NCBI GenBank assembly: GCA_043811005.1 | Contig: JBDRNO010000306.1 | Span: 1-57,580, forward strand | From: JBDRNO01 sp043811005 | GTDB lineage: Bacteria > Bacteroidota > Bacteroidia > NORP154 | DNA length: 57,580 nucleotides | Reading direction: 5' to 3' | Shown: in pieces, positions 17,883 to 26,682 of the stretch | Numbering within the stretch: position 1 is the stretch's first letter | Layout: every line of letters begins with the position of its first letter | Position numbers and translations under genes: made by a program | Notes under the pieces: model-generated | Database searches by the model: none | Told to the model about the DNA's origin: nothing | Seen by the model: only the letters and a program-made list of their open reading frames with translations

Positions 17883-20800
17883 ATGAAAAAAAAGTATCTA
17901 TTTGTAAAAGGAGCATGTCAGTGGAATAAACTGGTACACAAATTCCTTAATCTACGGAAGCGCGTTGCCGGGCAAATGAAAAACGGGCAGTTCCAATTAC
18001 TTTCCTGTGATGAACAAAACCGCTTGTATGAAAAACTCAGAGAGCTGACCCAACGCTTAGAGAGAATGCAGCATAAAGTAGGAGTAAAACTGGCATCCGG
18101 AATACTGCTTTTTACACTTAGCACAGGCACAGCAGCAGCACAGACATTTGCTCCTGCCAGCGATCTCCAAACTACCGGTATATCTCAGAAGCTAAGTGGT
18201 CAGACATTTGTCGATATTGACAATGATAGCGACTTAGACCTGTTTGTAGGTATAGAAAGCGGCTATGTCAAATATTACCAAAACAACGGCACAAGCTCTG
18301 TTCCCGATTTTGCTTTACAAGGCAACCTTCAGGATAGTGCTGCTGTAGATATAAAAGTGAATAACAATGCCACTACTACATTTGCCGATATTGACAATGA
18401 TGGGGACTTAGACCTGTTAGTAGGTCAACAGGTTTCATGGTACAGCAATATCAAATACTACAAAAATAATGGTACGGCATCCGTCCCGGAATTTGTTGAT
18501 CAGGGCGTTTTGCAAGACAGTTCGGTTTCGGTTATCGAAATATGGGGTTATGAAGGTATTCACCCTGTTTTAGCCGATCTTGATCAGGATGGAGACTTTG
18601 ACCTGTTCATTGGCGATTCCTATGGCTACATTACGTACTACGAAAACACCGGAGATACTTCCTCATATATATTCTCCGCACGGGGCAACCTGCAGGATAG
18701 TACAAATACTAATATTTGGGCACACAGCGAAGCTGTACTCTTTTTTGTGGATATTGACAACGATGGAGATTTGGATTTGATGGTTAGGGAAAGCAGTTCT
18801 GGTAATATAAAATATTACGAAAACAAACCCGGCGTCAACCCGTTTGACCTTGTTTTTGCAGGCAACTTGCAGTATGATAACGGAGGTTCTCCTGAGGATA
18901 TAATAGAATTTGTTTATTCTGTTCCCACCTTTGCCGATATAGACAACGATGGCGATTTCGACCTGTTTATAAAGCCGGGAGAACTGTCTCATATAAGGTA
19001 TTACGAAAATACCGGCACACCATCGGCTCATAATTTCATCCGGGGGCCTTTTCTTGAAGGCGGGCTGCATACAATTGACCTGGATAAACCAACGCCTCCT
19101 TCGATGTTTGATATTGACAGCGATGGTGACTTAGACTTATTTTATTCAACATACGGAAATATATTTTATTACAAAAATACCGGCACGGAATTGTCAGCCG
19201 TATTCACACCACAAGATCTGCTGAGGGATACATCCACCCAGGCTATTTCAGTGAGTTTACCGAATGCTACATTTGCCGATATTGATAATGACAACGACCT
19301 GGACTTATTTATCGGATCAAACCCGGGCTCAATTGCTTACTATGAGAACACCGGGGATTCATCTGCCTATGAATTCACACCGCTGGGAAATCTGAAGGAT
19401 TTTATGGGTGCGGACATTACTACAGGAACCACTTTCTACAATGTACCTGCCTTTGAAGATATTGACAACGATGGCGATTTGGACCTGTTTTATGGTGGAA
19501 ACACTGGATTGGTTAAATATTCCGAAAATATGGGCAATGCTAATTCCCATTCTTTCGGTACACCAACTTCCCTCCAGGACAACACATATACAGATATAGA
19601 TGCAGGAAATTCCGCTGCTCCTGCATTTGCCGATGCTGACCACGATGGTGATCCCGACCTGTTTCTCGGGAACACCACGGGTACTGTTTCCTATTACAAA
19701 AATACCGGCAATGCCTCTGCCTTTTCATTCACATCGCAAGGCAGCCTGAAAGATAGTACGGGCACACCCATTAATGCCGTGAACTATTCAAAACCGGGTT
19801 TTGCTGACCTGGATCACGATGGCGACCCTGATCTGTTAGTTGGCGGATATAACGGTACTATCATGCATTATACCAATGAAACACCCGGTGTATGGAAAGG
19901 CGCTACAGATACCTATTGGAGTAATGCGGTCAATTGGCAGGATAACATCCTGCCAAATAGTACAATGATCGTGCTTATTCCCGATGAAGCTGTAAATATT
20001 GCGGATATCGGCTCAGATACTGCATTTGCCCAAAATATAATCATAGAGTCCGGCGCTGAACTTGCCTTTGGAAACGGGTCGCTTAATATTGACAACAACT
20101 TAACAAATTATGGCACATTCAGTGCAGGTACGGGAACCACAATTTTCAATATGTCTGCAACCGTAAAGGGCACGGTAAAGTTCAATAATGTAACTATCTG
20201 GGATATGATAGATTTCGGACCTTCCTCAACTATAAACGGGATATTGGACATAACACAGTTAGGTTATATAGATTTCAATCCTCCATTAGTAATAGCAAAG
20301 ACTGACCAGGCGATCTATTGTTCAAATGGCGCAGCCGTGGTTTCCTCCCAGGTCATCGGCCTCGGAGTATCAAGCTATCAATGGCGGGAGAGTAATGATG
20401 GTGGTGTCACCTGGTACAATTTATCTAACGGAGGAATATATAGTAATGTTACAGCTACCTCCTTGAATATTTCCGATGTCGCTGGGCTAAATGCTTATCA
20501 ATACAAATGTACCGTTACTAATATGATTCCTTTTGACACCTATCCCGCAATAATATATACCGTTGATAGTATACCCCCGGTTGCTATCGCTAAGAATATT
20601 TCAGTCGCTTTAGATAGCACAGGTAACGCTAACATTATAGCAGCAGATGTGGATAGCTTAAGTACCGATAATTGTGGCATTGCAAGTTTAACCGTTGCTC
20701 CCGATACATTTACATGCTCTGATATTGGGTCAAACATTGTTACCCTGATAGTGACTGACAACACATCAAATGCAGATACGGTAACCGCAACCGTGACCAT

Positions 20801-23800
20801 TCAGGATACCATTGCCCCGGTAATAACCAATCCCGCAGATATTATTGTTTGTGAAAATTTATCAATTGTTAACTATTCAAATCCTACTGCTACTGATATC
20901 TGTGGTATAGATACTATAACCCAGATTAACGGGCTGGTAAGCGGCTCTGTATTCCCGGTTGGTATTACCACAAATATATTTGTAGCTGAAGACATTTCAG
21001 GTAATACGGATACCTGCAACTTTACCGTTACCGTTAATCCGGTTTACAGTATTGGTGATGCTCCATTTTCAATTTGTGATGGTGATAGCTCGCTGATCTA
21101 TGGATCTTATTATAATGTACCAGGGACTTATTACGATAGTCTAACCTCAGTATATGGTTGCGATAGTTTACGATCAACAGTTTTAACTGTAAATCCATTA
21201 CCGGCAGTTGATTTAGGTGCAGATACCACTATTTGCAATGGTTGTTCAATACCGCTTGATGCCGGCTCCGGCTTTACCTCTTACTTATGGTCAACCGGGG
21301 ATACTATTCAAACCATCACGGTTATTATTACGGATGTTTATTCTGTAACAGTAATTGATAGCAATGGTTGTTCGGCAAGTGATACGGTTATAGTAACTGT
21401 ATTTTCTGCAGGACCGTTAGCTGGTGTTTCCGGAGTGGATGTAAGCTGTAATCCGCCAGCTGGCGGATGCGATGGCGAAGCTGTTGTAACTGTTGCCGGT
21501 GGCACAATGCCTTATACCTACCTGTGGGATGACCCCGCATCTCAGATCACTGCCACTGCCGTCAACCTTTGTGCAGGTAATTATTCGGTCATTGTTACCG
21601 ACTCGGCAAGTTTAGCAGATACGGCATATATTACGATCAATGAACCGGTTGTTCTGACCACCGTCATCACAGGGACGGATGTTAGTACATGCGGAGCAGG
21701 TGATGGTTCCGCTTCGGTCACCACAAGCGGGGGAACGCTCCCATATACTTATAATTGGTCCAATGGCGATACAACGCAAAATCCATTAGGATTGTCCGGA
21801 GGCACATACTCGGTGACCGTAACTGATGCTAATGGATGTAATGCCTACGATAATGTTTACATTATAGAAACTTCAACTTTTACCACAGGTATCACGGGTA
21901 TTGATGTTAGTGGTTGCGGAGCCGCTGACGGTGCAATAGATCTGGCTGTTGCAGGAGGTGTAGCTCCTTTCACTTATATATGGTCTAATAGTGATAGTAC
22001 GCAAGATCTTTCAGGCCTTTCTGCCGGCATATATTCAGTTACAATAATTGATTCAACCAGTTGTCTTACCAATGATCTTATAATGATCAATGAACCGCCT
22101 GTTTTCACTACTTCTATCGCAGCCACAGATGTAAGCTGCAGCGGTGGAAATAATGCTGCCGCAGATCTGACCATATCAGGTGGTGTTGCTCCATTTACAT
22201 TTAGCTGGTCTAATGGCGCTGCAACAGAAGATGTTTCAAGCCTTTCAGCAGGAACATACACAGTAACTGTTACAGATACAAATGGTTGCTTCACTGATAA
22301 TACAATTACCATAAATGAACTGCCGCCTTTAACGGTTACGACTTTAGTTCAGGGTACTTCAAGCTGTGGAGCTTCCGATGCTATTGCCATGGTAAGTGTG
22401 AGCGGAGGGGCAGCCCCTTTTAAATATGTATGGTCTAATGGCGACACTTTGGCAAATGCTTCCGCATTGTCTTCGGGTATCCATTATGTAACAGTGACGG
22501 ATGCCAATGGTTGTATAGCTTATGGTACTGTTACCGTTAACGAATCAGGCGGAACTGTTATCACCGTTAACTCAATTGTTGATGTTACCTGCAATGGTTA
22601 TGCAAACGGCTCTATTGATATTGGCGTTTCAGGTGGCACTTTGCCTTATTCTTATTTATGGTCAAACGGAAGCGCTACTGAGGATATCAGTAATCTTACC
22701 GGTGGAACTTACGAAGTAGTTATTACAGATTTCTCTGGTTGCATTGCCTCAGCAAGCTTTACTGTTACTAAACCTGATCCGTTAAGCGCATCTTTATCAA
22801 TAGTGGATGCCAGTTGTAACGGAGCAGATGGAAGCGCAGTGATTAATGTAAACGGTGGAACAATCCCTTACACCTATATGTGGTCTACCTTTGGCACTGG
22901 TTCATCACAGATGGGCTTGTCTGCAGGGGTATATTCAGTTACGGTAATAGATGCAAACGCATGTGTTTATGTAACACCGGTTGTGATCAACAGTCTTGGA
23001 GGGCCATCCATAACAGTGAATTCAATTACCAATGTAAACTGTGATTATCCCGATGATGGCTCTATTGATATAAGTGTTACCGGTGGAAGCCAGCCATATA
23101 TTTATCAATGGTCAAATTCGGATACAACTGAGGATTTGATTGATCTGACTGACGCAACATACAATGTGACGGTGACAGATGCTAAAGGTTGCGTTGCAGC
23201 AGCAAGCATTGACATATTATACATGCCCCCGCTTGATGTAAAGATCTGCATTATCACCGTTGATAGCGCAACAGGTAAAAACCTCATAGTATGGGAAAAA
23301 GAACCGGGATTAAGCATTGATTCTTACAATATTTATAAAGAAGGCACACAGGCAAATGTATATTTCCGGATAGGTACCGTGCCTTATGACAGTTTGAGCA
23401 TTTTCGTTGACCTCCAGGCGAATCCGGCTCAACGGTCCTGGAGATATAAGCTCACTGCCGGTGATACATGTATAAGTGAAAGTGAGTCAGAGATGAGCCC
23501 CTTGCATAAAAGTATTCACCTGACCGTAAATCTCGGTTTAAACGGTGAGGTCAATCTTATATGGGATCATTATGAAGGATTTGCCTTCGGCACTTACTAT
23601 ATTTACCGGGGGTCATCACCCAATGATATGGATTCTCTTGATGCCTTACCGAGTAACCTGAATTCATACACTGATTTTTCACCGCCATCCGGTCAGCTAT
23701 TTTACCAGGTAGCAGCCATACTTCCAACCGGCTGTACTGCTACTCTAAAGACAAAAGATTATAATTCATCCAAGTCCAATACAACCGCCATTGCCAGTGC

Positions 23801-24314
23801 CGGGACGTTATCAGCTACAGCTACGGCAACCGATGCCACCTTTGGCAATTGTGACGGTTCAGCTACGGTCACCGCAAAAGGGGGAACTCCTCCCTATACT
23901 TATCAATGGAATGATTCTTTAAACCAGGTAACCGCAACCGCTACGGGTTTGTGTGGAGATACAACATATACTGTGCTGGTAACTGATGCATATGGTGATA
24001 CCGTATCTACCAATGTGTTTGTAGATGAAGTATCCGGCATCAATCAGCAATCCGCAATCCTCAATCCGCAATTAAAAGTGTATCCTAATCCTAACAGGGG
24101 AATATTCAATCTAAATATATATTTGGGAAAGAAGGAGGATTTAAACATTAAAATATTTGATATACAGGGGCAAAAGATTTATTCTGATCAAACAGTAAAG
24201 TACTCGGGGTCATTTGAAAAACAGATAGACCTTTCAGAATATAATGGAGGGATCTATCATCTGCAAGTAATAACTAAGGAAAATGTTATTAACAGAAAAA
24301 TAGTGATCGAATAA
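17883..24314 (+). CDS. giant T9SS-secreted FG-GAP/SprB-repeat surface protein 1
   Basis: 2143 aa. An unusual 66-residue basic N-terminal extension precedes the export signal (KLASGILLFTLSTGTAAAQT, cleavage near residue 87). Then come about ten FG-GAP/VCBS repeats (ADIDNDGDLDLLVG type, residues 95-660), a spacer with GNGSLNIDNNLTNYGTFSAG, a HYR-like domain (about 890-1050), one SICDGDSS/YYDSL module, eight or so SprB repeats (GGTLPYTYNWSNGDTTQN... GTYSVTVTDANGC), a fibronectin-like segment (KNLIVWEKEPGLSIDSYNIY), one more SprB-like unit and a type A sorting domain (VYPNPNRGIFNL ... GGIYHLQV). T9SS substrates of this type are surface or released; adhesion or gliding roles are known for SprB itself. 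One palindrome (21452) is embedded in frame. It is paralogous to the gene at 33316. Confidence 0.92.
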   Translation: MKKKYLFVKGACQWNKLVHKFLNLRKRVAGQMKNGQFQLLSCDEQNRLYEKLRELTQRLERMQHKVGVKLASGILLFTLSTGTAAAQTFAPASDLQTTGISQKLSGQTFVDIDNDSDLDLFVGIESGYVKYYQNNGTSSVPDFALQGNLQDSAAVDIKVNNNATTTFADIDNDGDLDLLVGQQVSWYSNIKYYKNNGTASVPEFVDQGVLQDSSVSVIEIWGYEGIHPVLADLDQDGDFDLFIGDSYGYITYYENTGDTSSYIFSARGNLQDSTNTNIWAHSEAVLFFVDIDNDGDLDLMVRESSSGNIKYYENKPGVNPFDLVFAGNLQYDNGGSPEDIIEFVYSVPTFADIDNDGDFDLFIKPGELSHIRYYENTGTPSAHNFIRGPFLEGGLHTIDLDKPTPPSMFDIDSDGDLDLFYSTYGNIFYYKNTGTELSAVFTPQDLLRDTSTQAISVSLPNATFADIDNDNDLDLFIGSNPGSIAYYENTGDSSAYEFTPLGNLKDFMGADITTGTTFYNVPAFEDIDNDGDLDLFYGGNTGLVKYSENMGNANSHSFGTPTSLQDNTYTDIDAGNSAAPAFADADHDGDPDLFLGNTTGTVSYYKNTGNASAFSFTSQGSLKDSTGTPINAVNYSKPGFADLDHDGDPDLLVGGYNGTIMHYTNETPGVWKGATDTYWSNAVNWQDNILPNSTMIVLIPDEAVNIADIGSDTAFAQNIIIESGAELAFGNGSLNIDNNLTNYGTFSAGTGTTIFNMSATVKGTVKFNNVTIWDMIDFGPSSTINGILDITQLGYIDFNPPLVIAKTDQAIYCSNGAAVVSSQVIGLGVSSYQWRESNDGGVTWYNLSNGGIYSNVTATSLNISDVAGLNAYQYKCTVTNMIPFDTYPAIIYTVDSIPPVAIAKNISVALDSTGNANIIAADVDSLSTDNCGIASLTVAPDTFTCSDIGSNIVTLIVTDNTSNADTVTATVTIQDTIAPVITNPADIIVCENLSIVNYSNPTATDICGIDTITQINGLVSGSVFPVGITTNIFVAEDISGNTDTCNFTVTVNPVYSIGDAPFSICDGDSSLIYGSYYNVPGTYYDSLTSVYGCDSLRSTVLTVNPLPAVDLGADTTICNGCSIPLDAGSGFTSYLWSTGDTIQTITVIITDVYSVTVIDSNGCSASDTVIVTVFSAGPLAGVSGVDVSCNPPAGGCDGEAVVTVAGGTMPYTYLWDDPASQITATAVNLCAGNYSVIVTDSASLADTAYITINEPVVLTTVITGTDVSTCGAGDGSASVTTSGGTLPYTYNWSNGDTTQNPLGLSGGTYSVTVTDANGCNAYDNVYIIETSTFTTGITGIDVSGCGAADGAIDLAVAGGVAPFTYIWSNSDSTQDLSGLSAGIYSVTIIDSTSCLTNDLIMINEPPVFTTSIAATDVSCSGGNNAAADLTISGGVAPFTFSWSNGAATEDVSSLSAGTYTVTVTDTNGCFTDNTITINELPPLTVTTLVQGTSSCGASDAIAMVSVSGGAAPFKYVWSNGDTLANASALSSGIHYVTVTDANGCIAYGTVTVNESGGTVITVNSIVDVTCNGYANGSIDIGVSGGTLPYSYLWSNGSATEDISNLTGGTYEVVITDFSGCIASASFTVTKPDPLSASLSIVDASCNGADGSAVINVNGGTIPYTYMWSTFGTGSSQMGLSAGVYSVTVIDANACVYVTPVVINSLGGPSITVNSITNVNCDYPDDGSIDISVTGGSQPYIYQWSNSDTTEDLIDLTDATYNVTVTDAKGCVAAASIDILYMPPLDVKICIITVDSATGKNLIVWEKEPGLSIDSYNIYKEGTQANVYFRIGTVPYDSLSIFVDLQANPAQRSWRYKLTAGDTCISESESEMSPLHKSIHLTVNLGLNGEVNLIWDHYEGFAFGTYYIYRGSSPNDMDSLDALPSNLNSYTDFSPPSGQLFYQVAAILPTGCTATLKTKDYNSSKSNTTAIASAGTLSATATATDATFGNCDGSATVTAKGGTPPYTYQWNDSLNQVTATATGLCGDTTYTVLVTDAYGDTVSTNVFVDEVSGINQQSAILNPQLKVYPNPNRGIFNLNIYLGKKEDLNIKIFDIQGQKIYSDQTVKYSGSFEKQIDLSEYNGGIYHLQVITKENVINRKIVIE
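21452..21467. repeat. dispersed palindrome inside giant protein gene 1
   Basis: TCCGCCAGCTGGCGGA encodes PPAGG within CNPPAGGCDGEA. At the same place (near 37680) the sister gene reads CNGICDGEA, so 15 bp here correspond to 6 bp there, a +9 difference that preserves the frame. Confidence 0.9.
24042..24069. repeat. heptamer repeat at the sorting-domain boundary
   Basis: Four 7-bp units (AATCAGC AATCCGC AATCCTC AATCCGC) sit between the last body domain and the C-terminal sorting domain. The same unit marks the equivalent point in the sister gene (40261-40288). Confidence 0.75.
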
Positions 24315-24343
24315 TGTCTTAATCATAAGTTTTCGATTTAGGT

Positions 24344-24724
24344 ATGATTGCTTACGCAAAATACCTGGAACGTTGCGGTATTTTGGAGGGACGCAAATAC
24401 TTCAATCTGCTACTCGGATCCCTGGGAAGCATCCCTGCCACTATTGGTAATCTTTCGGCTATGATTGATGCTTTGCCTGAAAATTCTGTCTGGTCGGCGA
24501 CTGGTATAGGTCAGTTCCAGCTACCAATGAATGTCGCTGCCATTATCGCAGGCGGAGGTGTCCGTGTCGGCATTGAGGACGCCATCTACTTCGACTATGA
24601 CAAGACTCACCTCGCCAGCAATGAAGAACTCGTAAAACGTATTGTCCGCCTTGCCGAAGAATGCCAACGACCGTTGGCTACACCGGATCAGGCTAGATAT
24701 ATGCTTGGCTTAGATCAGGACTAA
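24344..24724 (+). pseudogene. C-terminal fragment of a beta-keto acid cleavage enzyme (DUF849/BKACE)
   Basis: The 126-aa frame matches the C-terminal half of the BKACE/Kce family. It has LLLGSLGSIPATIGNL, then SVWSATGIGQFQLPMNVAAI, GGGVRVGIEDAIYFDY and EELVKRIVRLAEECQRPLAT. Full-length enzymes are about 270-310 aa and use an N-terminal zinc site to split beta-keto acids with acetyl-CoA. That half is absent here, so the product cannot be an active enzyme. It begins 29 bp after the giant protein gene, implying a break at this junction. Base composition looks more GC-rich than the surroundings. Its last six codons are the left end of the 1167-bp duplicated unit. Confidence 0.75.
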
Positions 24725-25877
24725 TCATTTAATCATACAGATCGAAGCGTGAAATTTACCGTTCGCTTCGCGGGGAATAGAGTTCACATATTGGACTTTT
24801 AAGAGTTTTGGTATGTACCCGAAATGTTTATTAAACACCAGGCGTATTTCATCATCTAATTGTTGAGACGCTGCTATTTTCACTGTAAAATCTTCGATAT
24901 TATCTTGTATTACCTGATACTGTCGCATACCCGGTAAATCGCGCAGCGCCACAGACAGGGCTGTAAAAACAACTCGCCTACCCCCTCGATGAATTAATGC
25001 CCCCCGCACCTTGCCTACTATTTTTCTAAAAGCCGGTAATTTAATTCGCTCACATGGACATGGTTGCCCAATAGCATAATCACCAATTTCATAGCGTATC
25101 AACGGTGATTGGCGATTGAAGTAATCGGTAATAACAAGGCGGCCCATCTCACCCGGCTTACATTTTTCATCGTCTTTATTTAAAATTTCTACCCCTAACT
25201 TATGAGCCATGATATGATGATAGTCCGGTTCATATGGACACTGGCCCGCAATCATACCGAATTCCATCGAACTATACGTTGACCAGATCTGCGAATTGGG
25301 AAAAGCCCTGCTGATAACCTCCTTCTGATATGTTTCAAAAGCTTCGGAAAAAACACCGAAACGCTGTATGAAGGACATATCGATCCCACGATCCAGTACC
25401 TCGCGCGCCAGCATCTCGGCATTGGTCGGATAGGTTGTTAATGCTACGGCACCGGTTTCGCTGTAACGCCTCTGGATAAACGCAATCTGTTCATCAATAG
25501 GCGCTTTTACATCTAACAACCAGGCACGTTTATCATCAGAACCTGAATGTATAATGCGTGTACAAGGCAATGGGCCTCCCAGCCAGCGAACAAAACGAAT
25601 ATCGTCATCTCTATTCATCTGATCCCTTTCAGCGGAAACTGAAATTCGTACAGGTATACCGGTAGAACCCGAAGTAGAAGCCGTCACCGGATTATTGTTT
25701 AGAATCTCGTCATTATGCTCCAGAAAAGTAATGCGGTCAATAATAGGCAATTCACCTGAATCGGTAAACCTGTTTCGATAGAAGGGATTGTTTTTAGATG
25801 CGTAATCTACTATAGCGAGGAAATGTTTTTTAGCGAAGGGGCGATCGCAAAAACTAACAGGCACATTCATAGCAATT
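24711..25877. repeat. 1167-bp direct repeat, copy A
   Basis: The segment from TAGATCAGGACTAATCAT to GCACATTCATAGCAATT recurs at 28481-29647 with the same length and orientation. It carries the PaaK/CapK-like gene plus the last bases of the BKACE fragment. By hand count the encoded proteins differ at about 48 of 381 positions, so the duplication is not very recent or has diverged fast. Confidence 0.85.
24725..25870 (-). CDS. PaaK/CapK-like adenylate-forming enzyme, copy A
   Basis: 381 aa, related to phenylacetate-CoA ligase / CapK proteins. Phosphate-binding motif TASTSGSTGIPVRIS lies at about 64-78, a mid-protein TYSSMEFGMIAGQC at about 198-211, RYEIGDYAIGQPCPC at about 257-271, and a C-terminal Lys in NSIPREANGKFHASI that fits the A10 motif. 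These enzymes activate a carboxylate as an acyl-AMP; the substrate is unknown. It is shorter than typical PaaK (about 430 aa). The glycosyltransferase neighbours suggest surface-polysaccharide or lipid modification, as for CapK. The gene is convergent with the BKACE fragment. Confidence 0.75.
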   Translation of the reverse strand: MNVPVSFCDRPFAKKHFLAIVDYASKNNPFYRNRFTDSGELPIIDRITFLEHNDEILNNNPVTASTSGSTGIPVRISVSAERDQMNRDDDIRFVRWLGGPLPCTRIIHSGSDDKRAWLLDVKAPIDEQIAFIQRRYSETGAVALTTYPTNAEMLAREVLDRGIDMSFIQRFGVFSEAFETYQKEVISRAFPNSQIWSTYSSMEFGMIAGQCPYEPDYHHIMAHKLGVEILNKDDEKCKPGEMGRLVITDYFNRQSPLIRYEIGDYAIGQPCPCERIKLPAFRKIVGKVRGALIHRGGRRVVFTALSVALRDLPGMRQYQVIQDNIEDFTVKIAASQQLDDEIRLVFNKHFGYIPKLLKVQYVNSIPREANGKFHASICMIK

Positions 25878-25895
25878 CTTTTTTTATAAGATAAA

Positions 25896-26658
25896 TTACA
25901 ATTCGTTATACAATTTAATAAATGACTCTGCTCTGGATAAATAAGTGTGATATTCTAATACATATCGCTGTCCCTCCTTTGCTTTTTGATTTACTATAAA
26001 ATGCCCATTTGCTATTGATTTCCTCAGATTTATTTTGTTTATTTCCATTTTATCTCGATAATTTACACACCTTTCATGGTCAATCACCTTTTCGTGCTGC
26101 CTGGGAATTTGAAACATTCCATAGCCCATTTCTAAACTTCTTTTAATTAAGCTGTTGATCGCCCATAGTATGGCCACCAAATTCCATTTCTTCGTCATAA
26201 CCTCCCAAGGCTATGAATTCACTTTTCCAATGAGCAATACGCCCTTGTATTCCTCCTGATCCTTTTCTTGCTTTTGCGAATAGCCGTTTCTCTGTTAACG
26301 TTTTTCGCAACCACTCTGAAAAGCCTTCAGTTATGAAATTATCCGCATCCAGGTTACACACTATATCTGTTTTCGCACATTTATGTGCTAAATTTTTAGC
26401 GTGGGAATATTGAAATTTTTTCATTGTGTCTTCTTTGAAATAGATCAGGTGGCCACTATCAATCCAATCCATTAAATTTTTATATACCCATTCCTTAAAT
26501 CCATCCGGACTATTATAATCTAATACGATTTGAGAGACATTTTCTAAATTCTTAATTGTTTTAAGATTATCTATTATAGTTACTTTAGCATATTCCGCTC
26601 TTCTATGAACTGTAGTGCAATATCCAATACTTGGAAATATATTAGTTAGTTTTCCCAT
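25896..26658 (-). pseudogene. family 2-like glycosyltransferase with a frameshift
   Basis: Two overlapping frames make one protein of about 250 aa. The first (26658 down to 26143) has an NLDADNF acid motif and ends in LGGYDEEMEFGGHTMGDQQ, the galactosyltransferase C-terminal (glyco_transf_7C) signature; the second continues with LIKRSLEMGYGMFQIPRQHE down to 25896. A single extra base near 26150 explains the break. Such enzymes transfer a sugar from a nucleotide donor using Asp-bound metal. It may be a real pseudogene or an assembly/sequencing error. It lies between glycosyltransferase and PaaK-like genes on the same strand. Confidence 0.75.
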
Positions 26659-26682
26659 TCCTTTATCATTTTAGTGTAGTTA

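Noticed and set aside
23105..23317. minus-strand frames inside the giant protein genes (e.g. 23105-23317, 38187-38609)
   Set aside because: They are antisense shadows of SprB-repeat sequence, recurring at the same place in both paralogues because the sense sequence is repeated.
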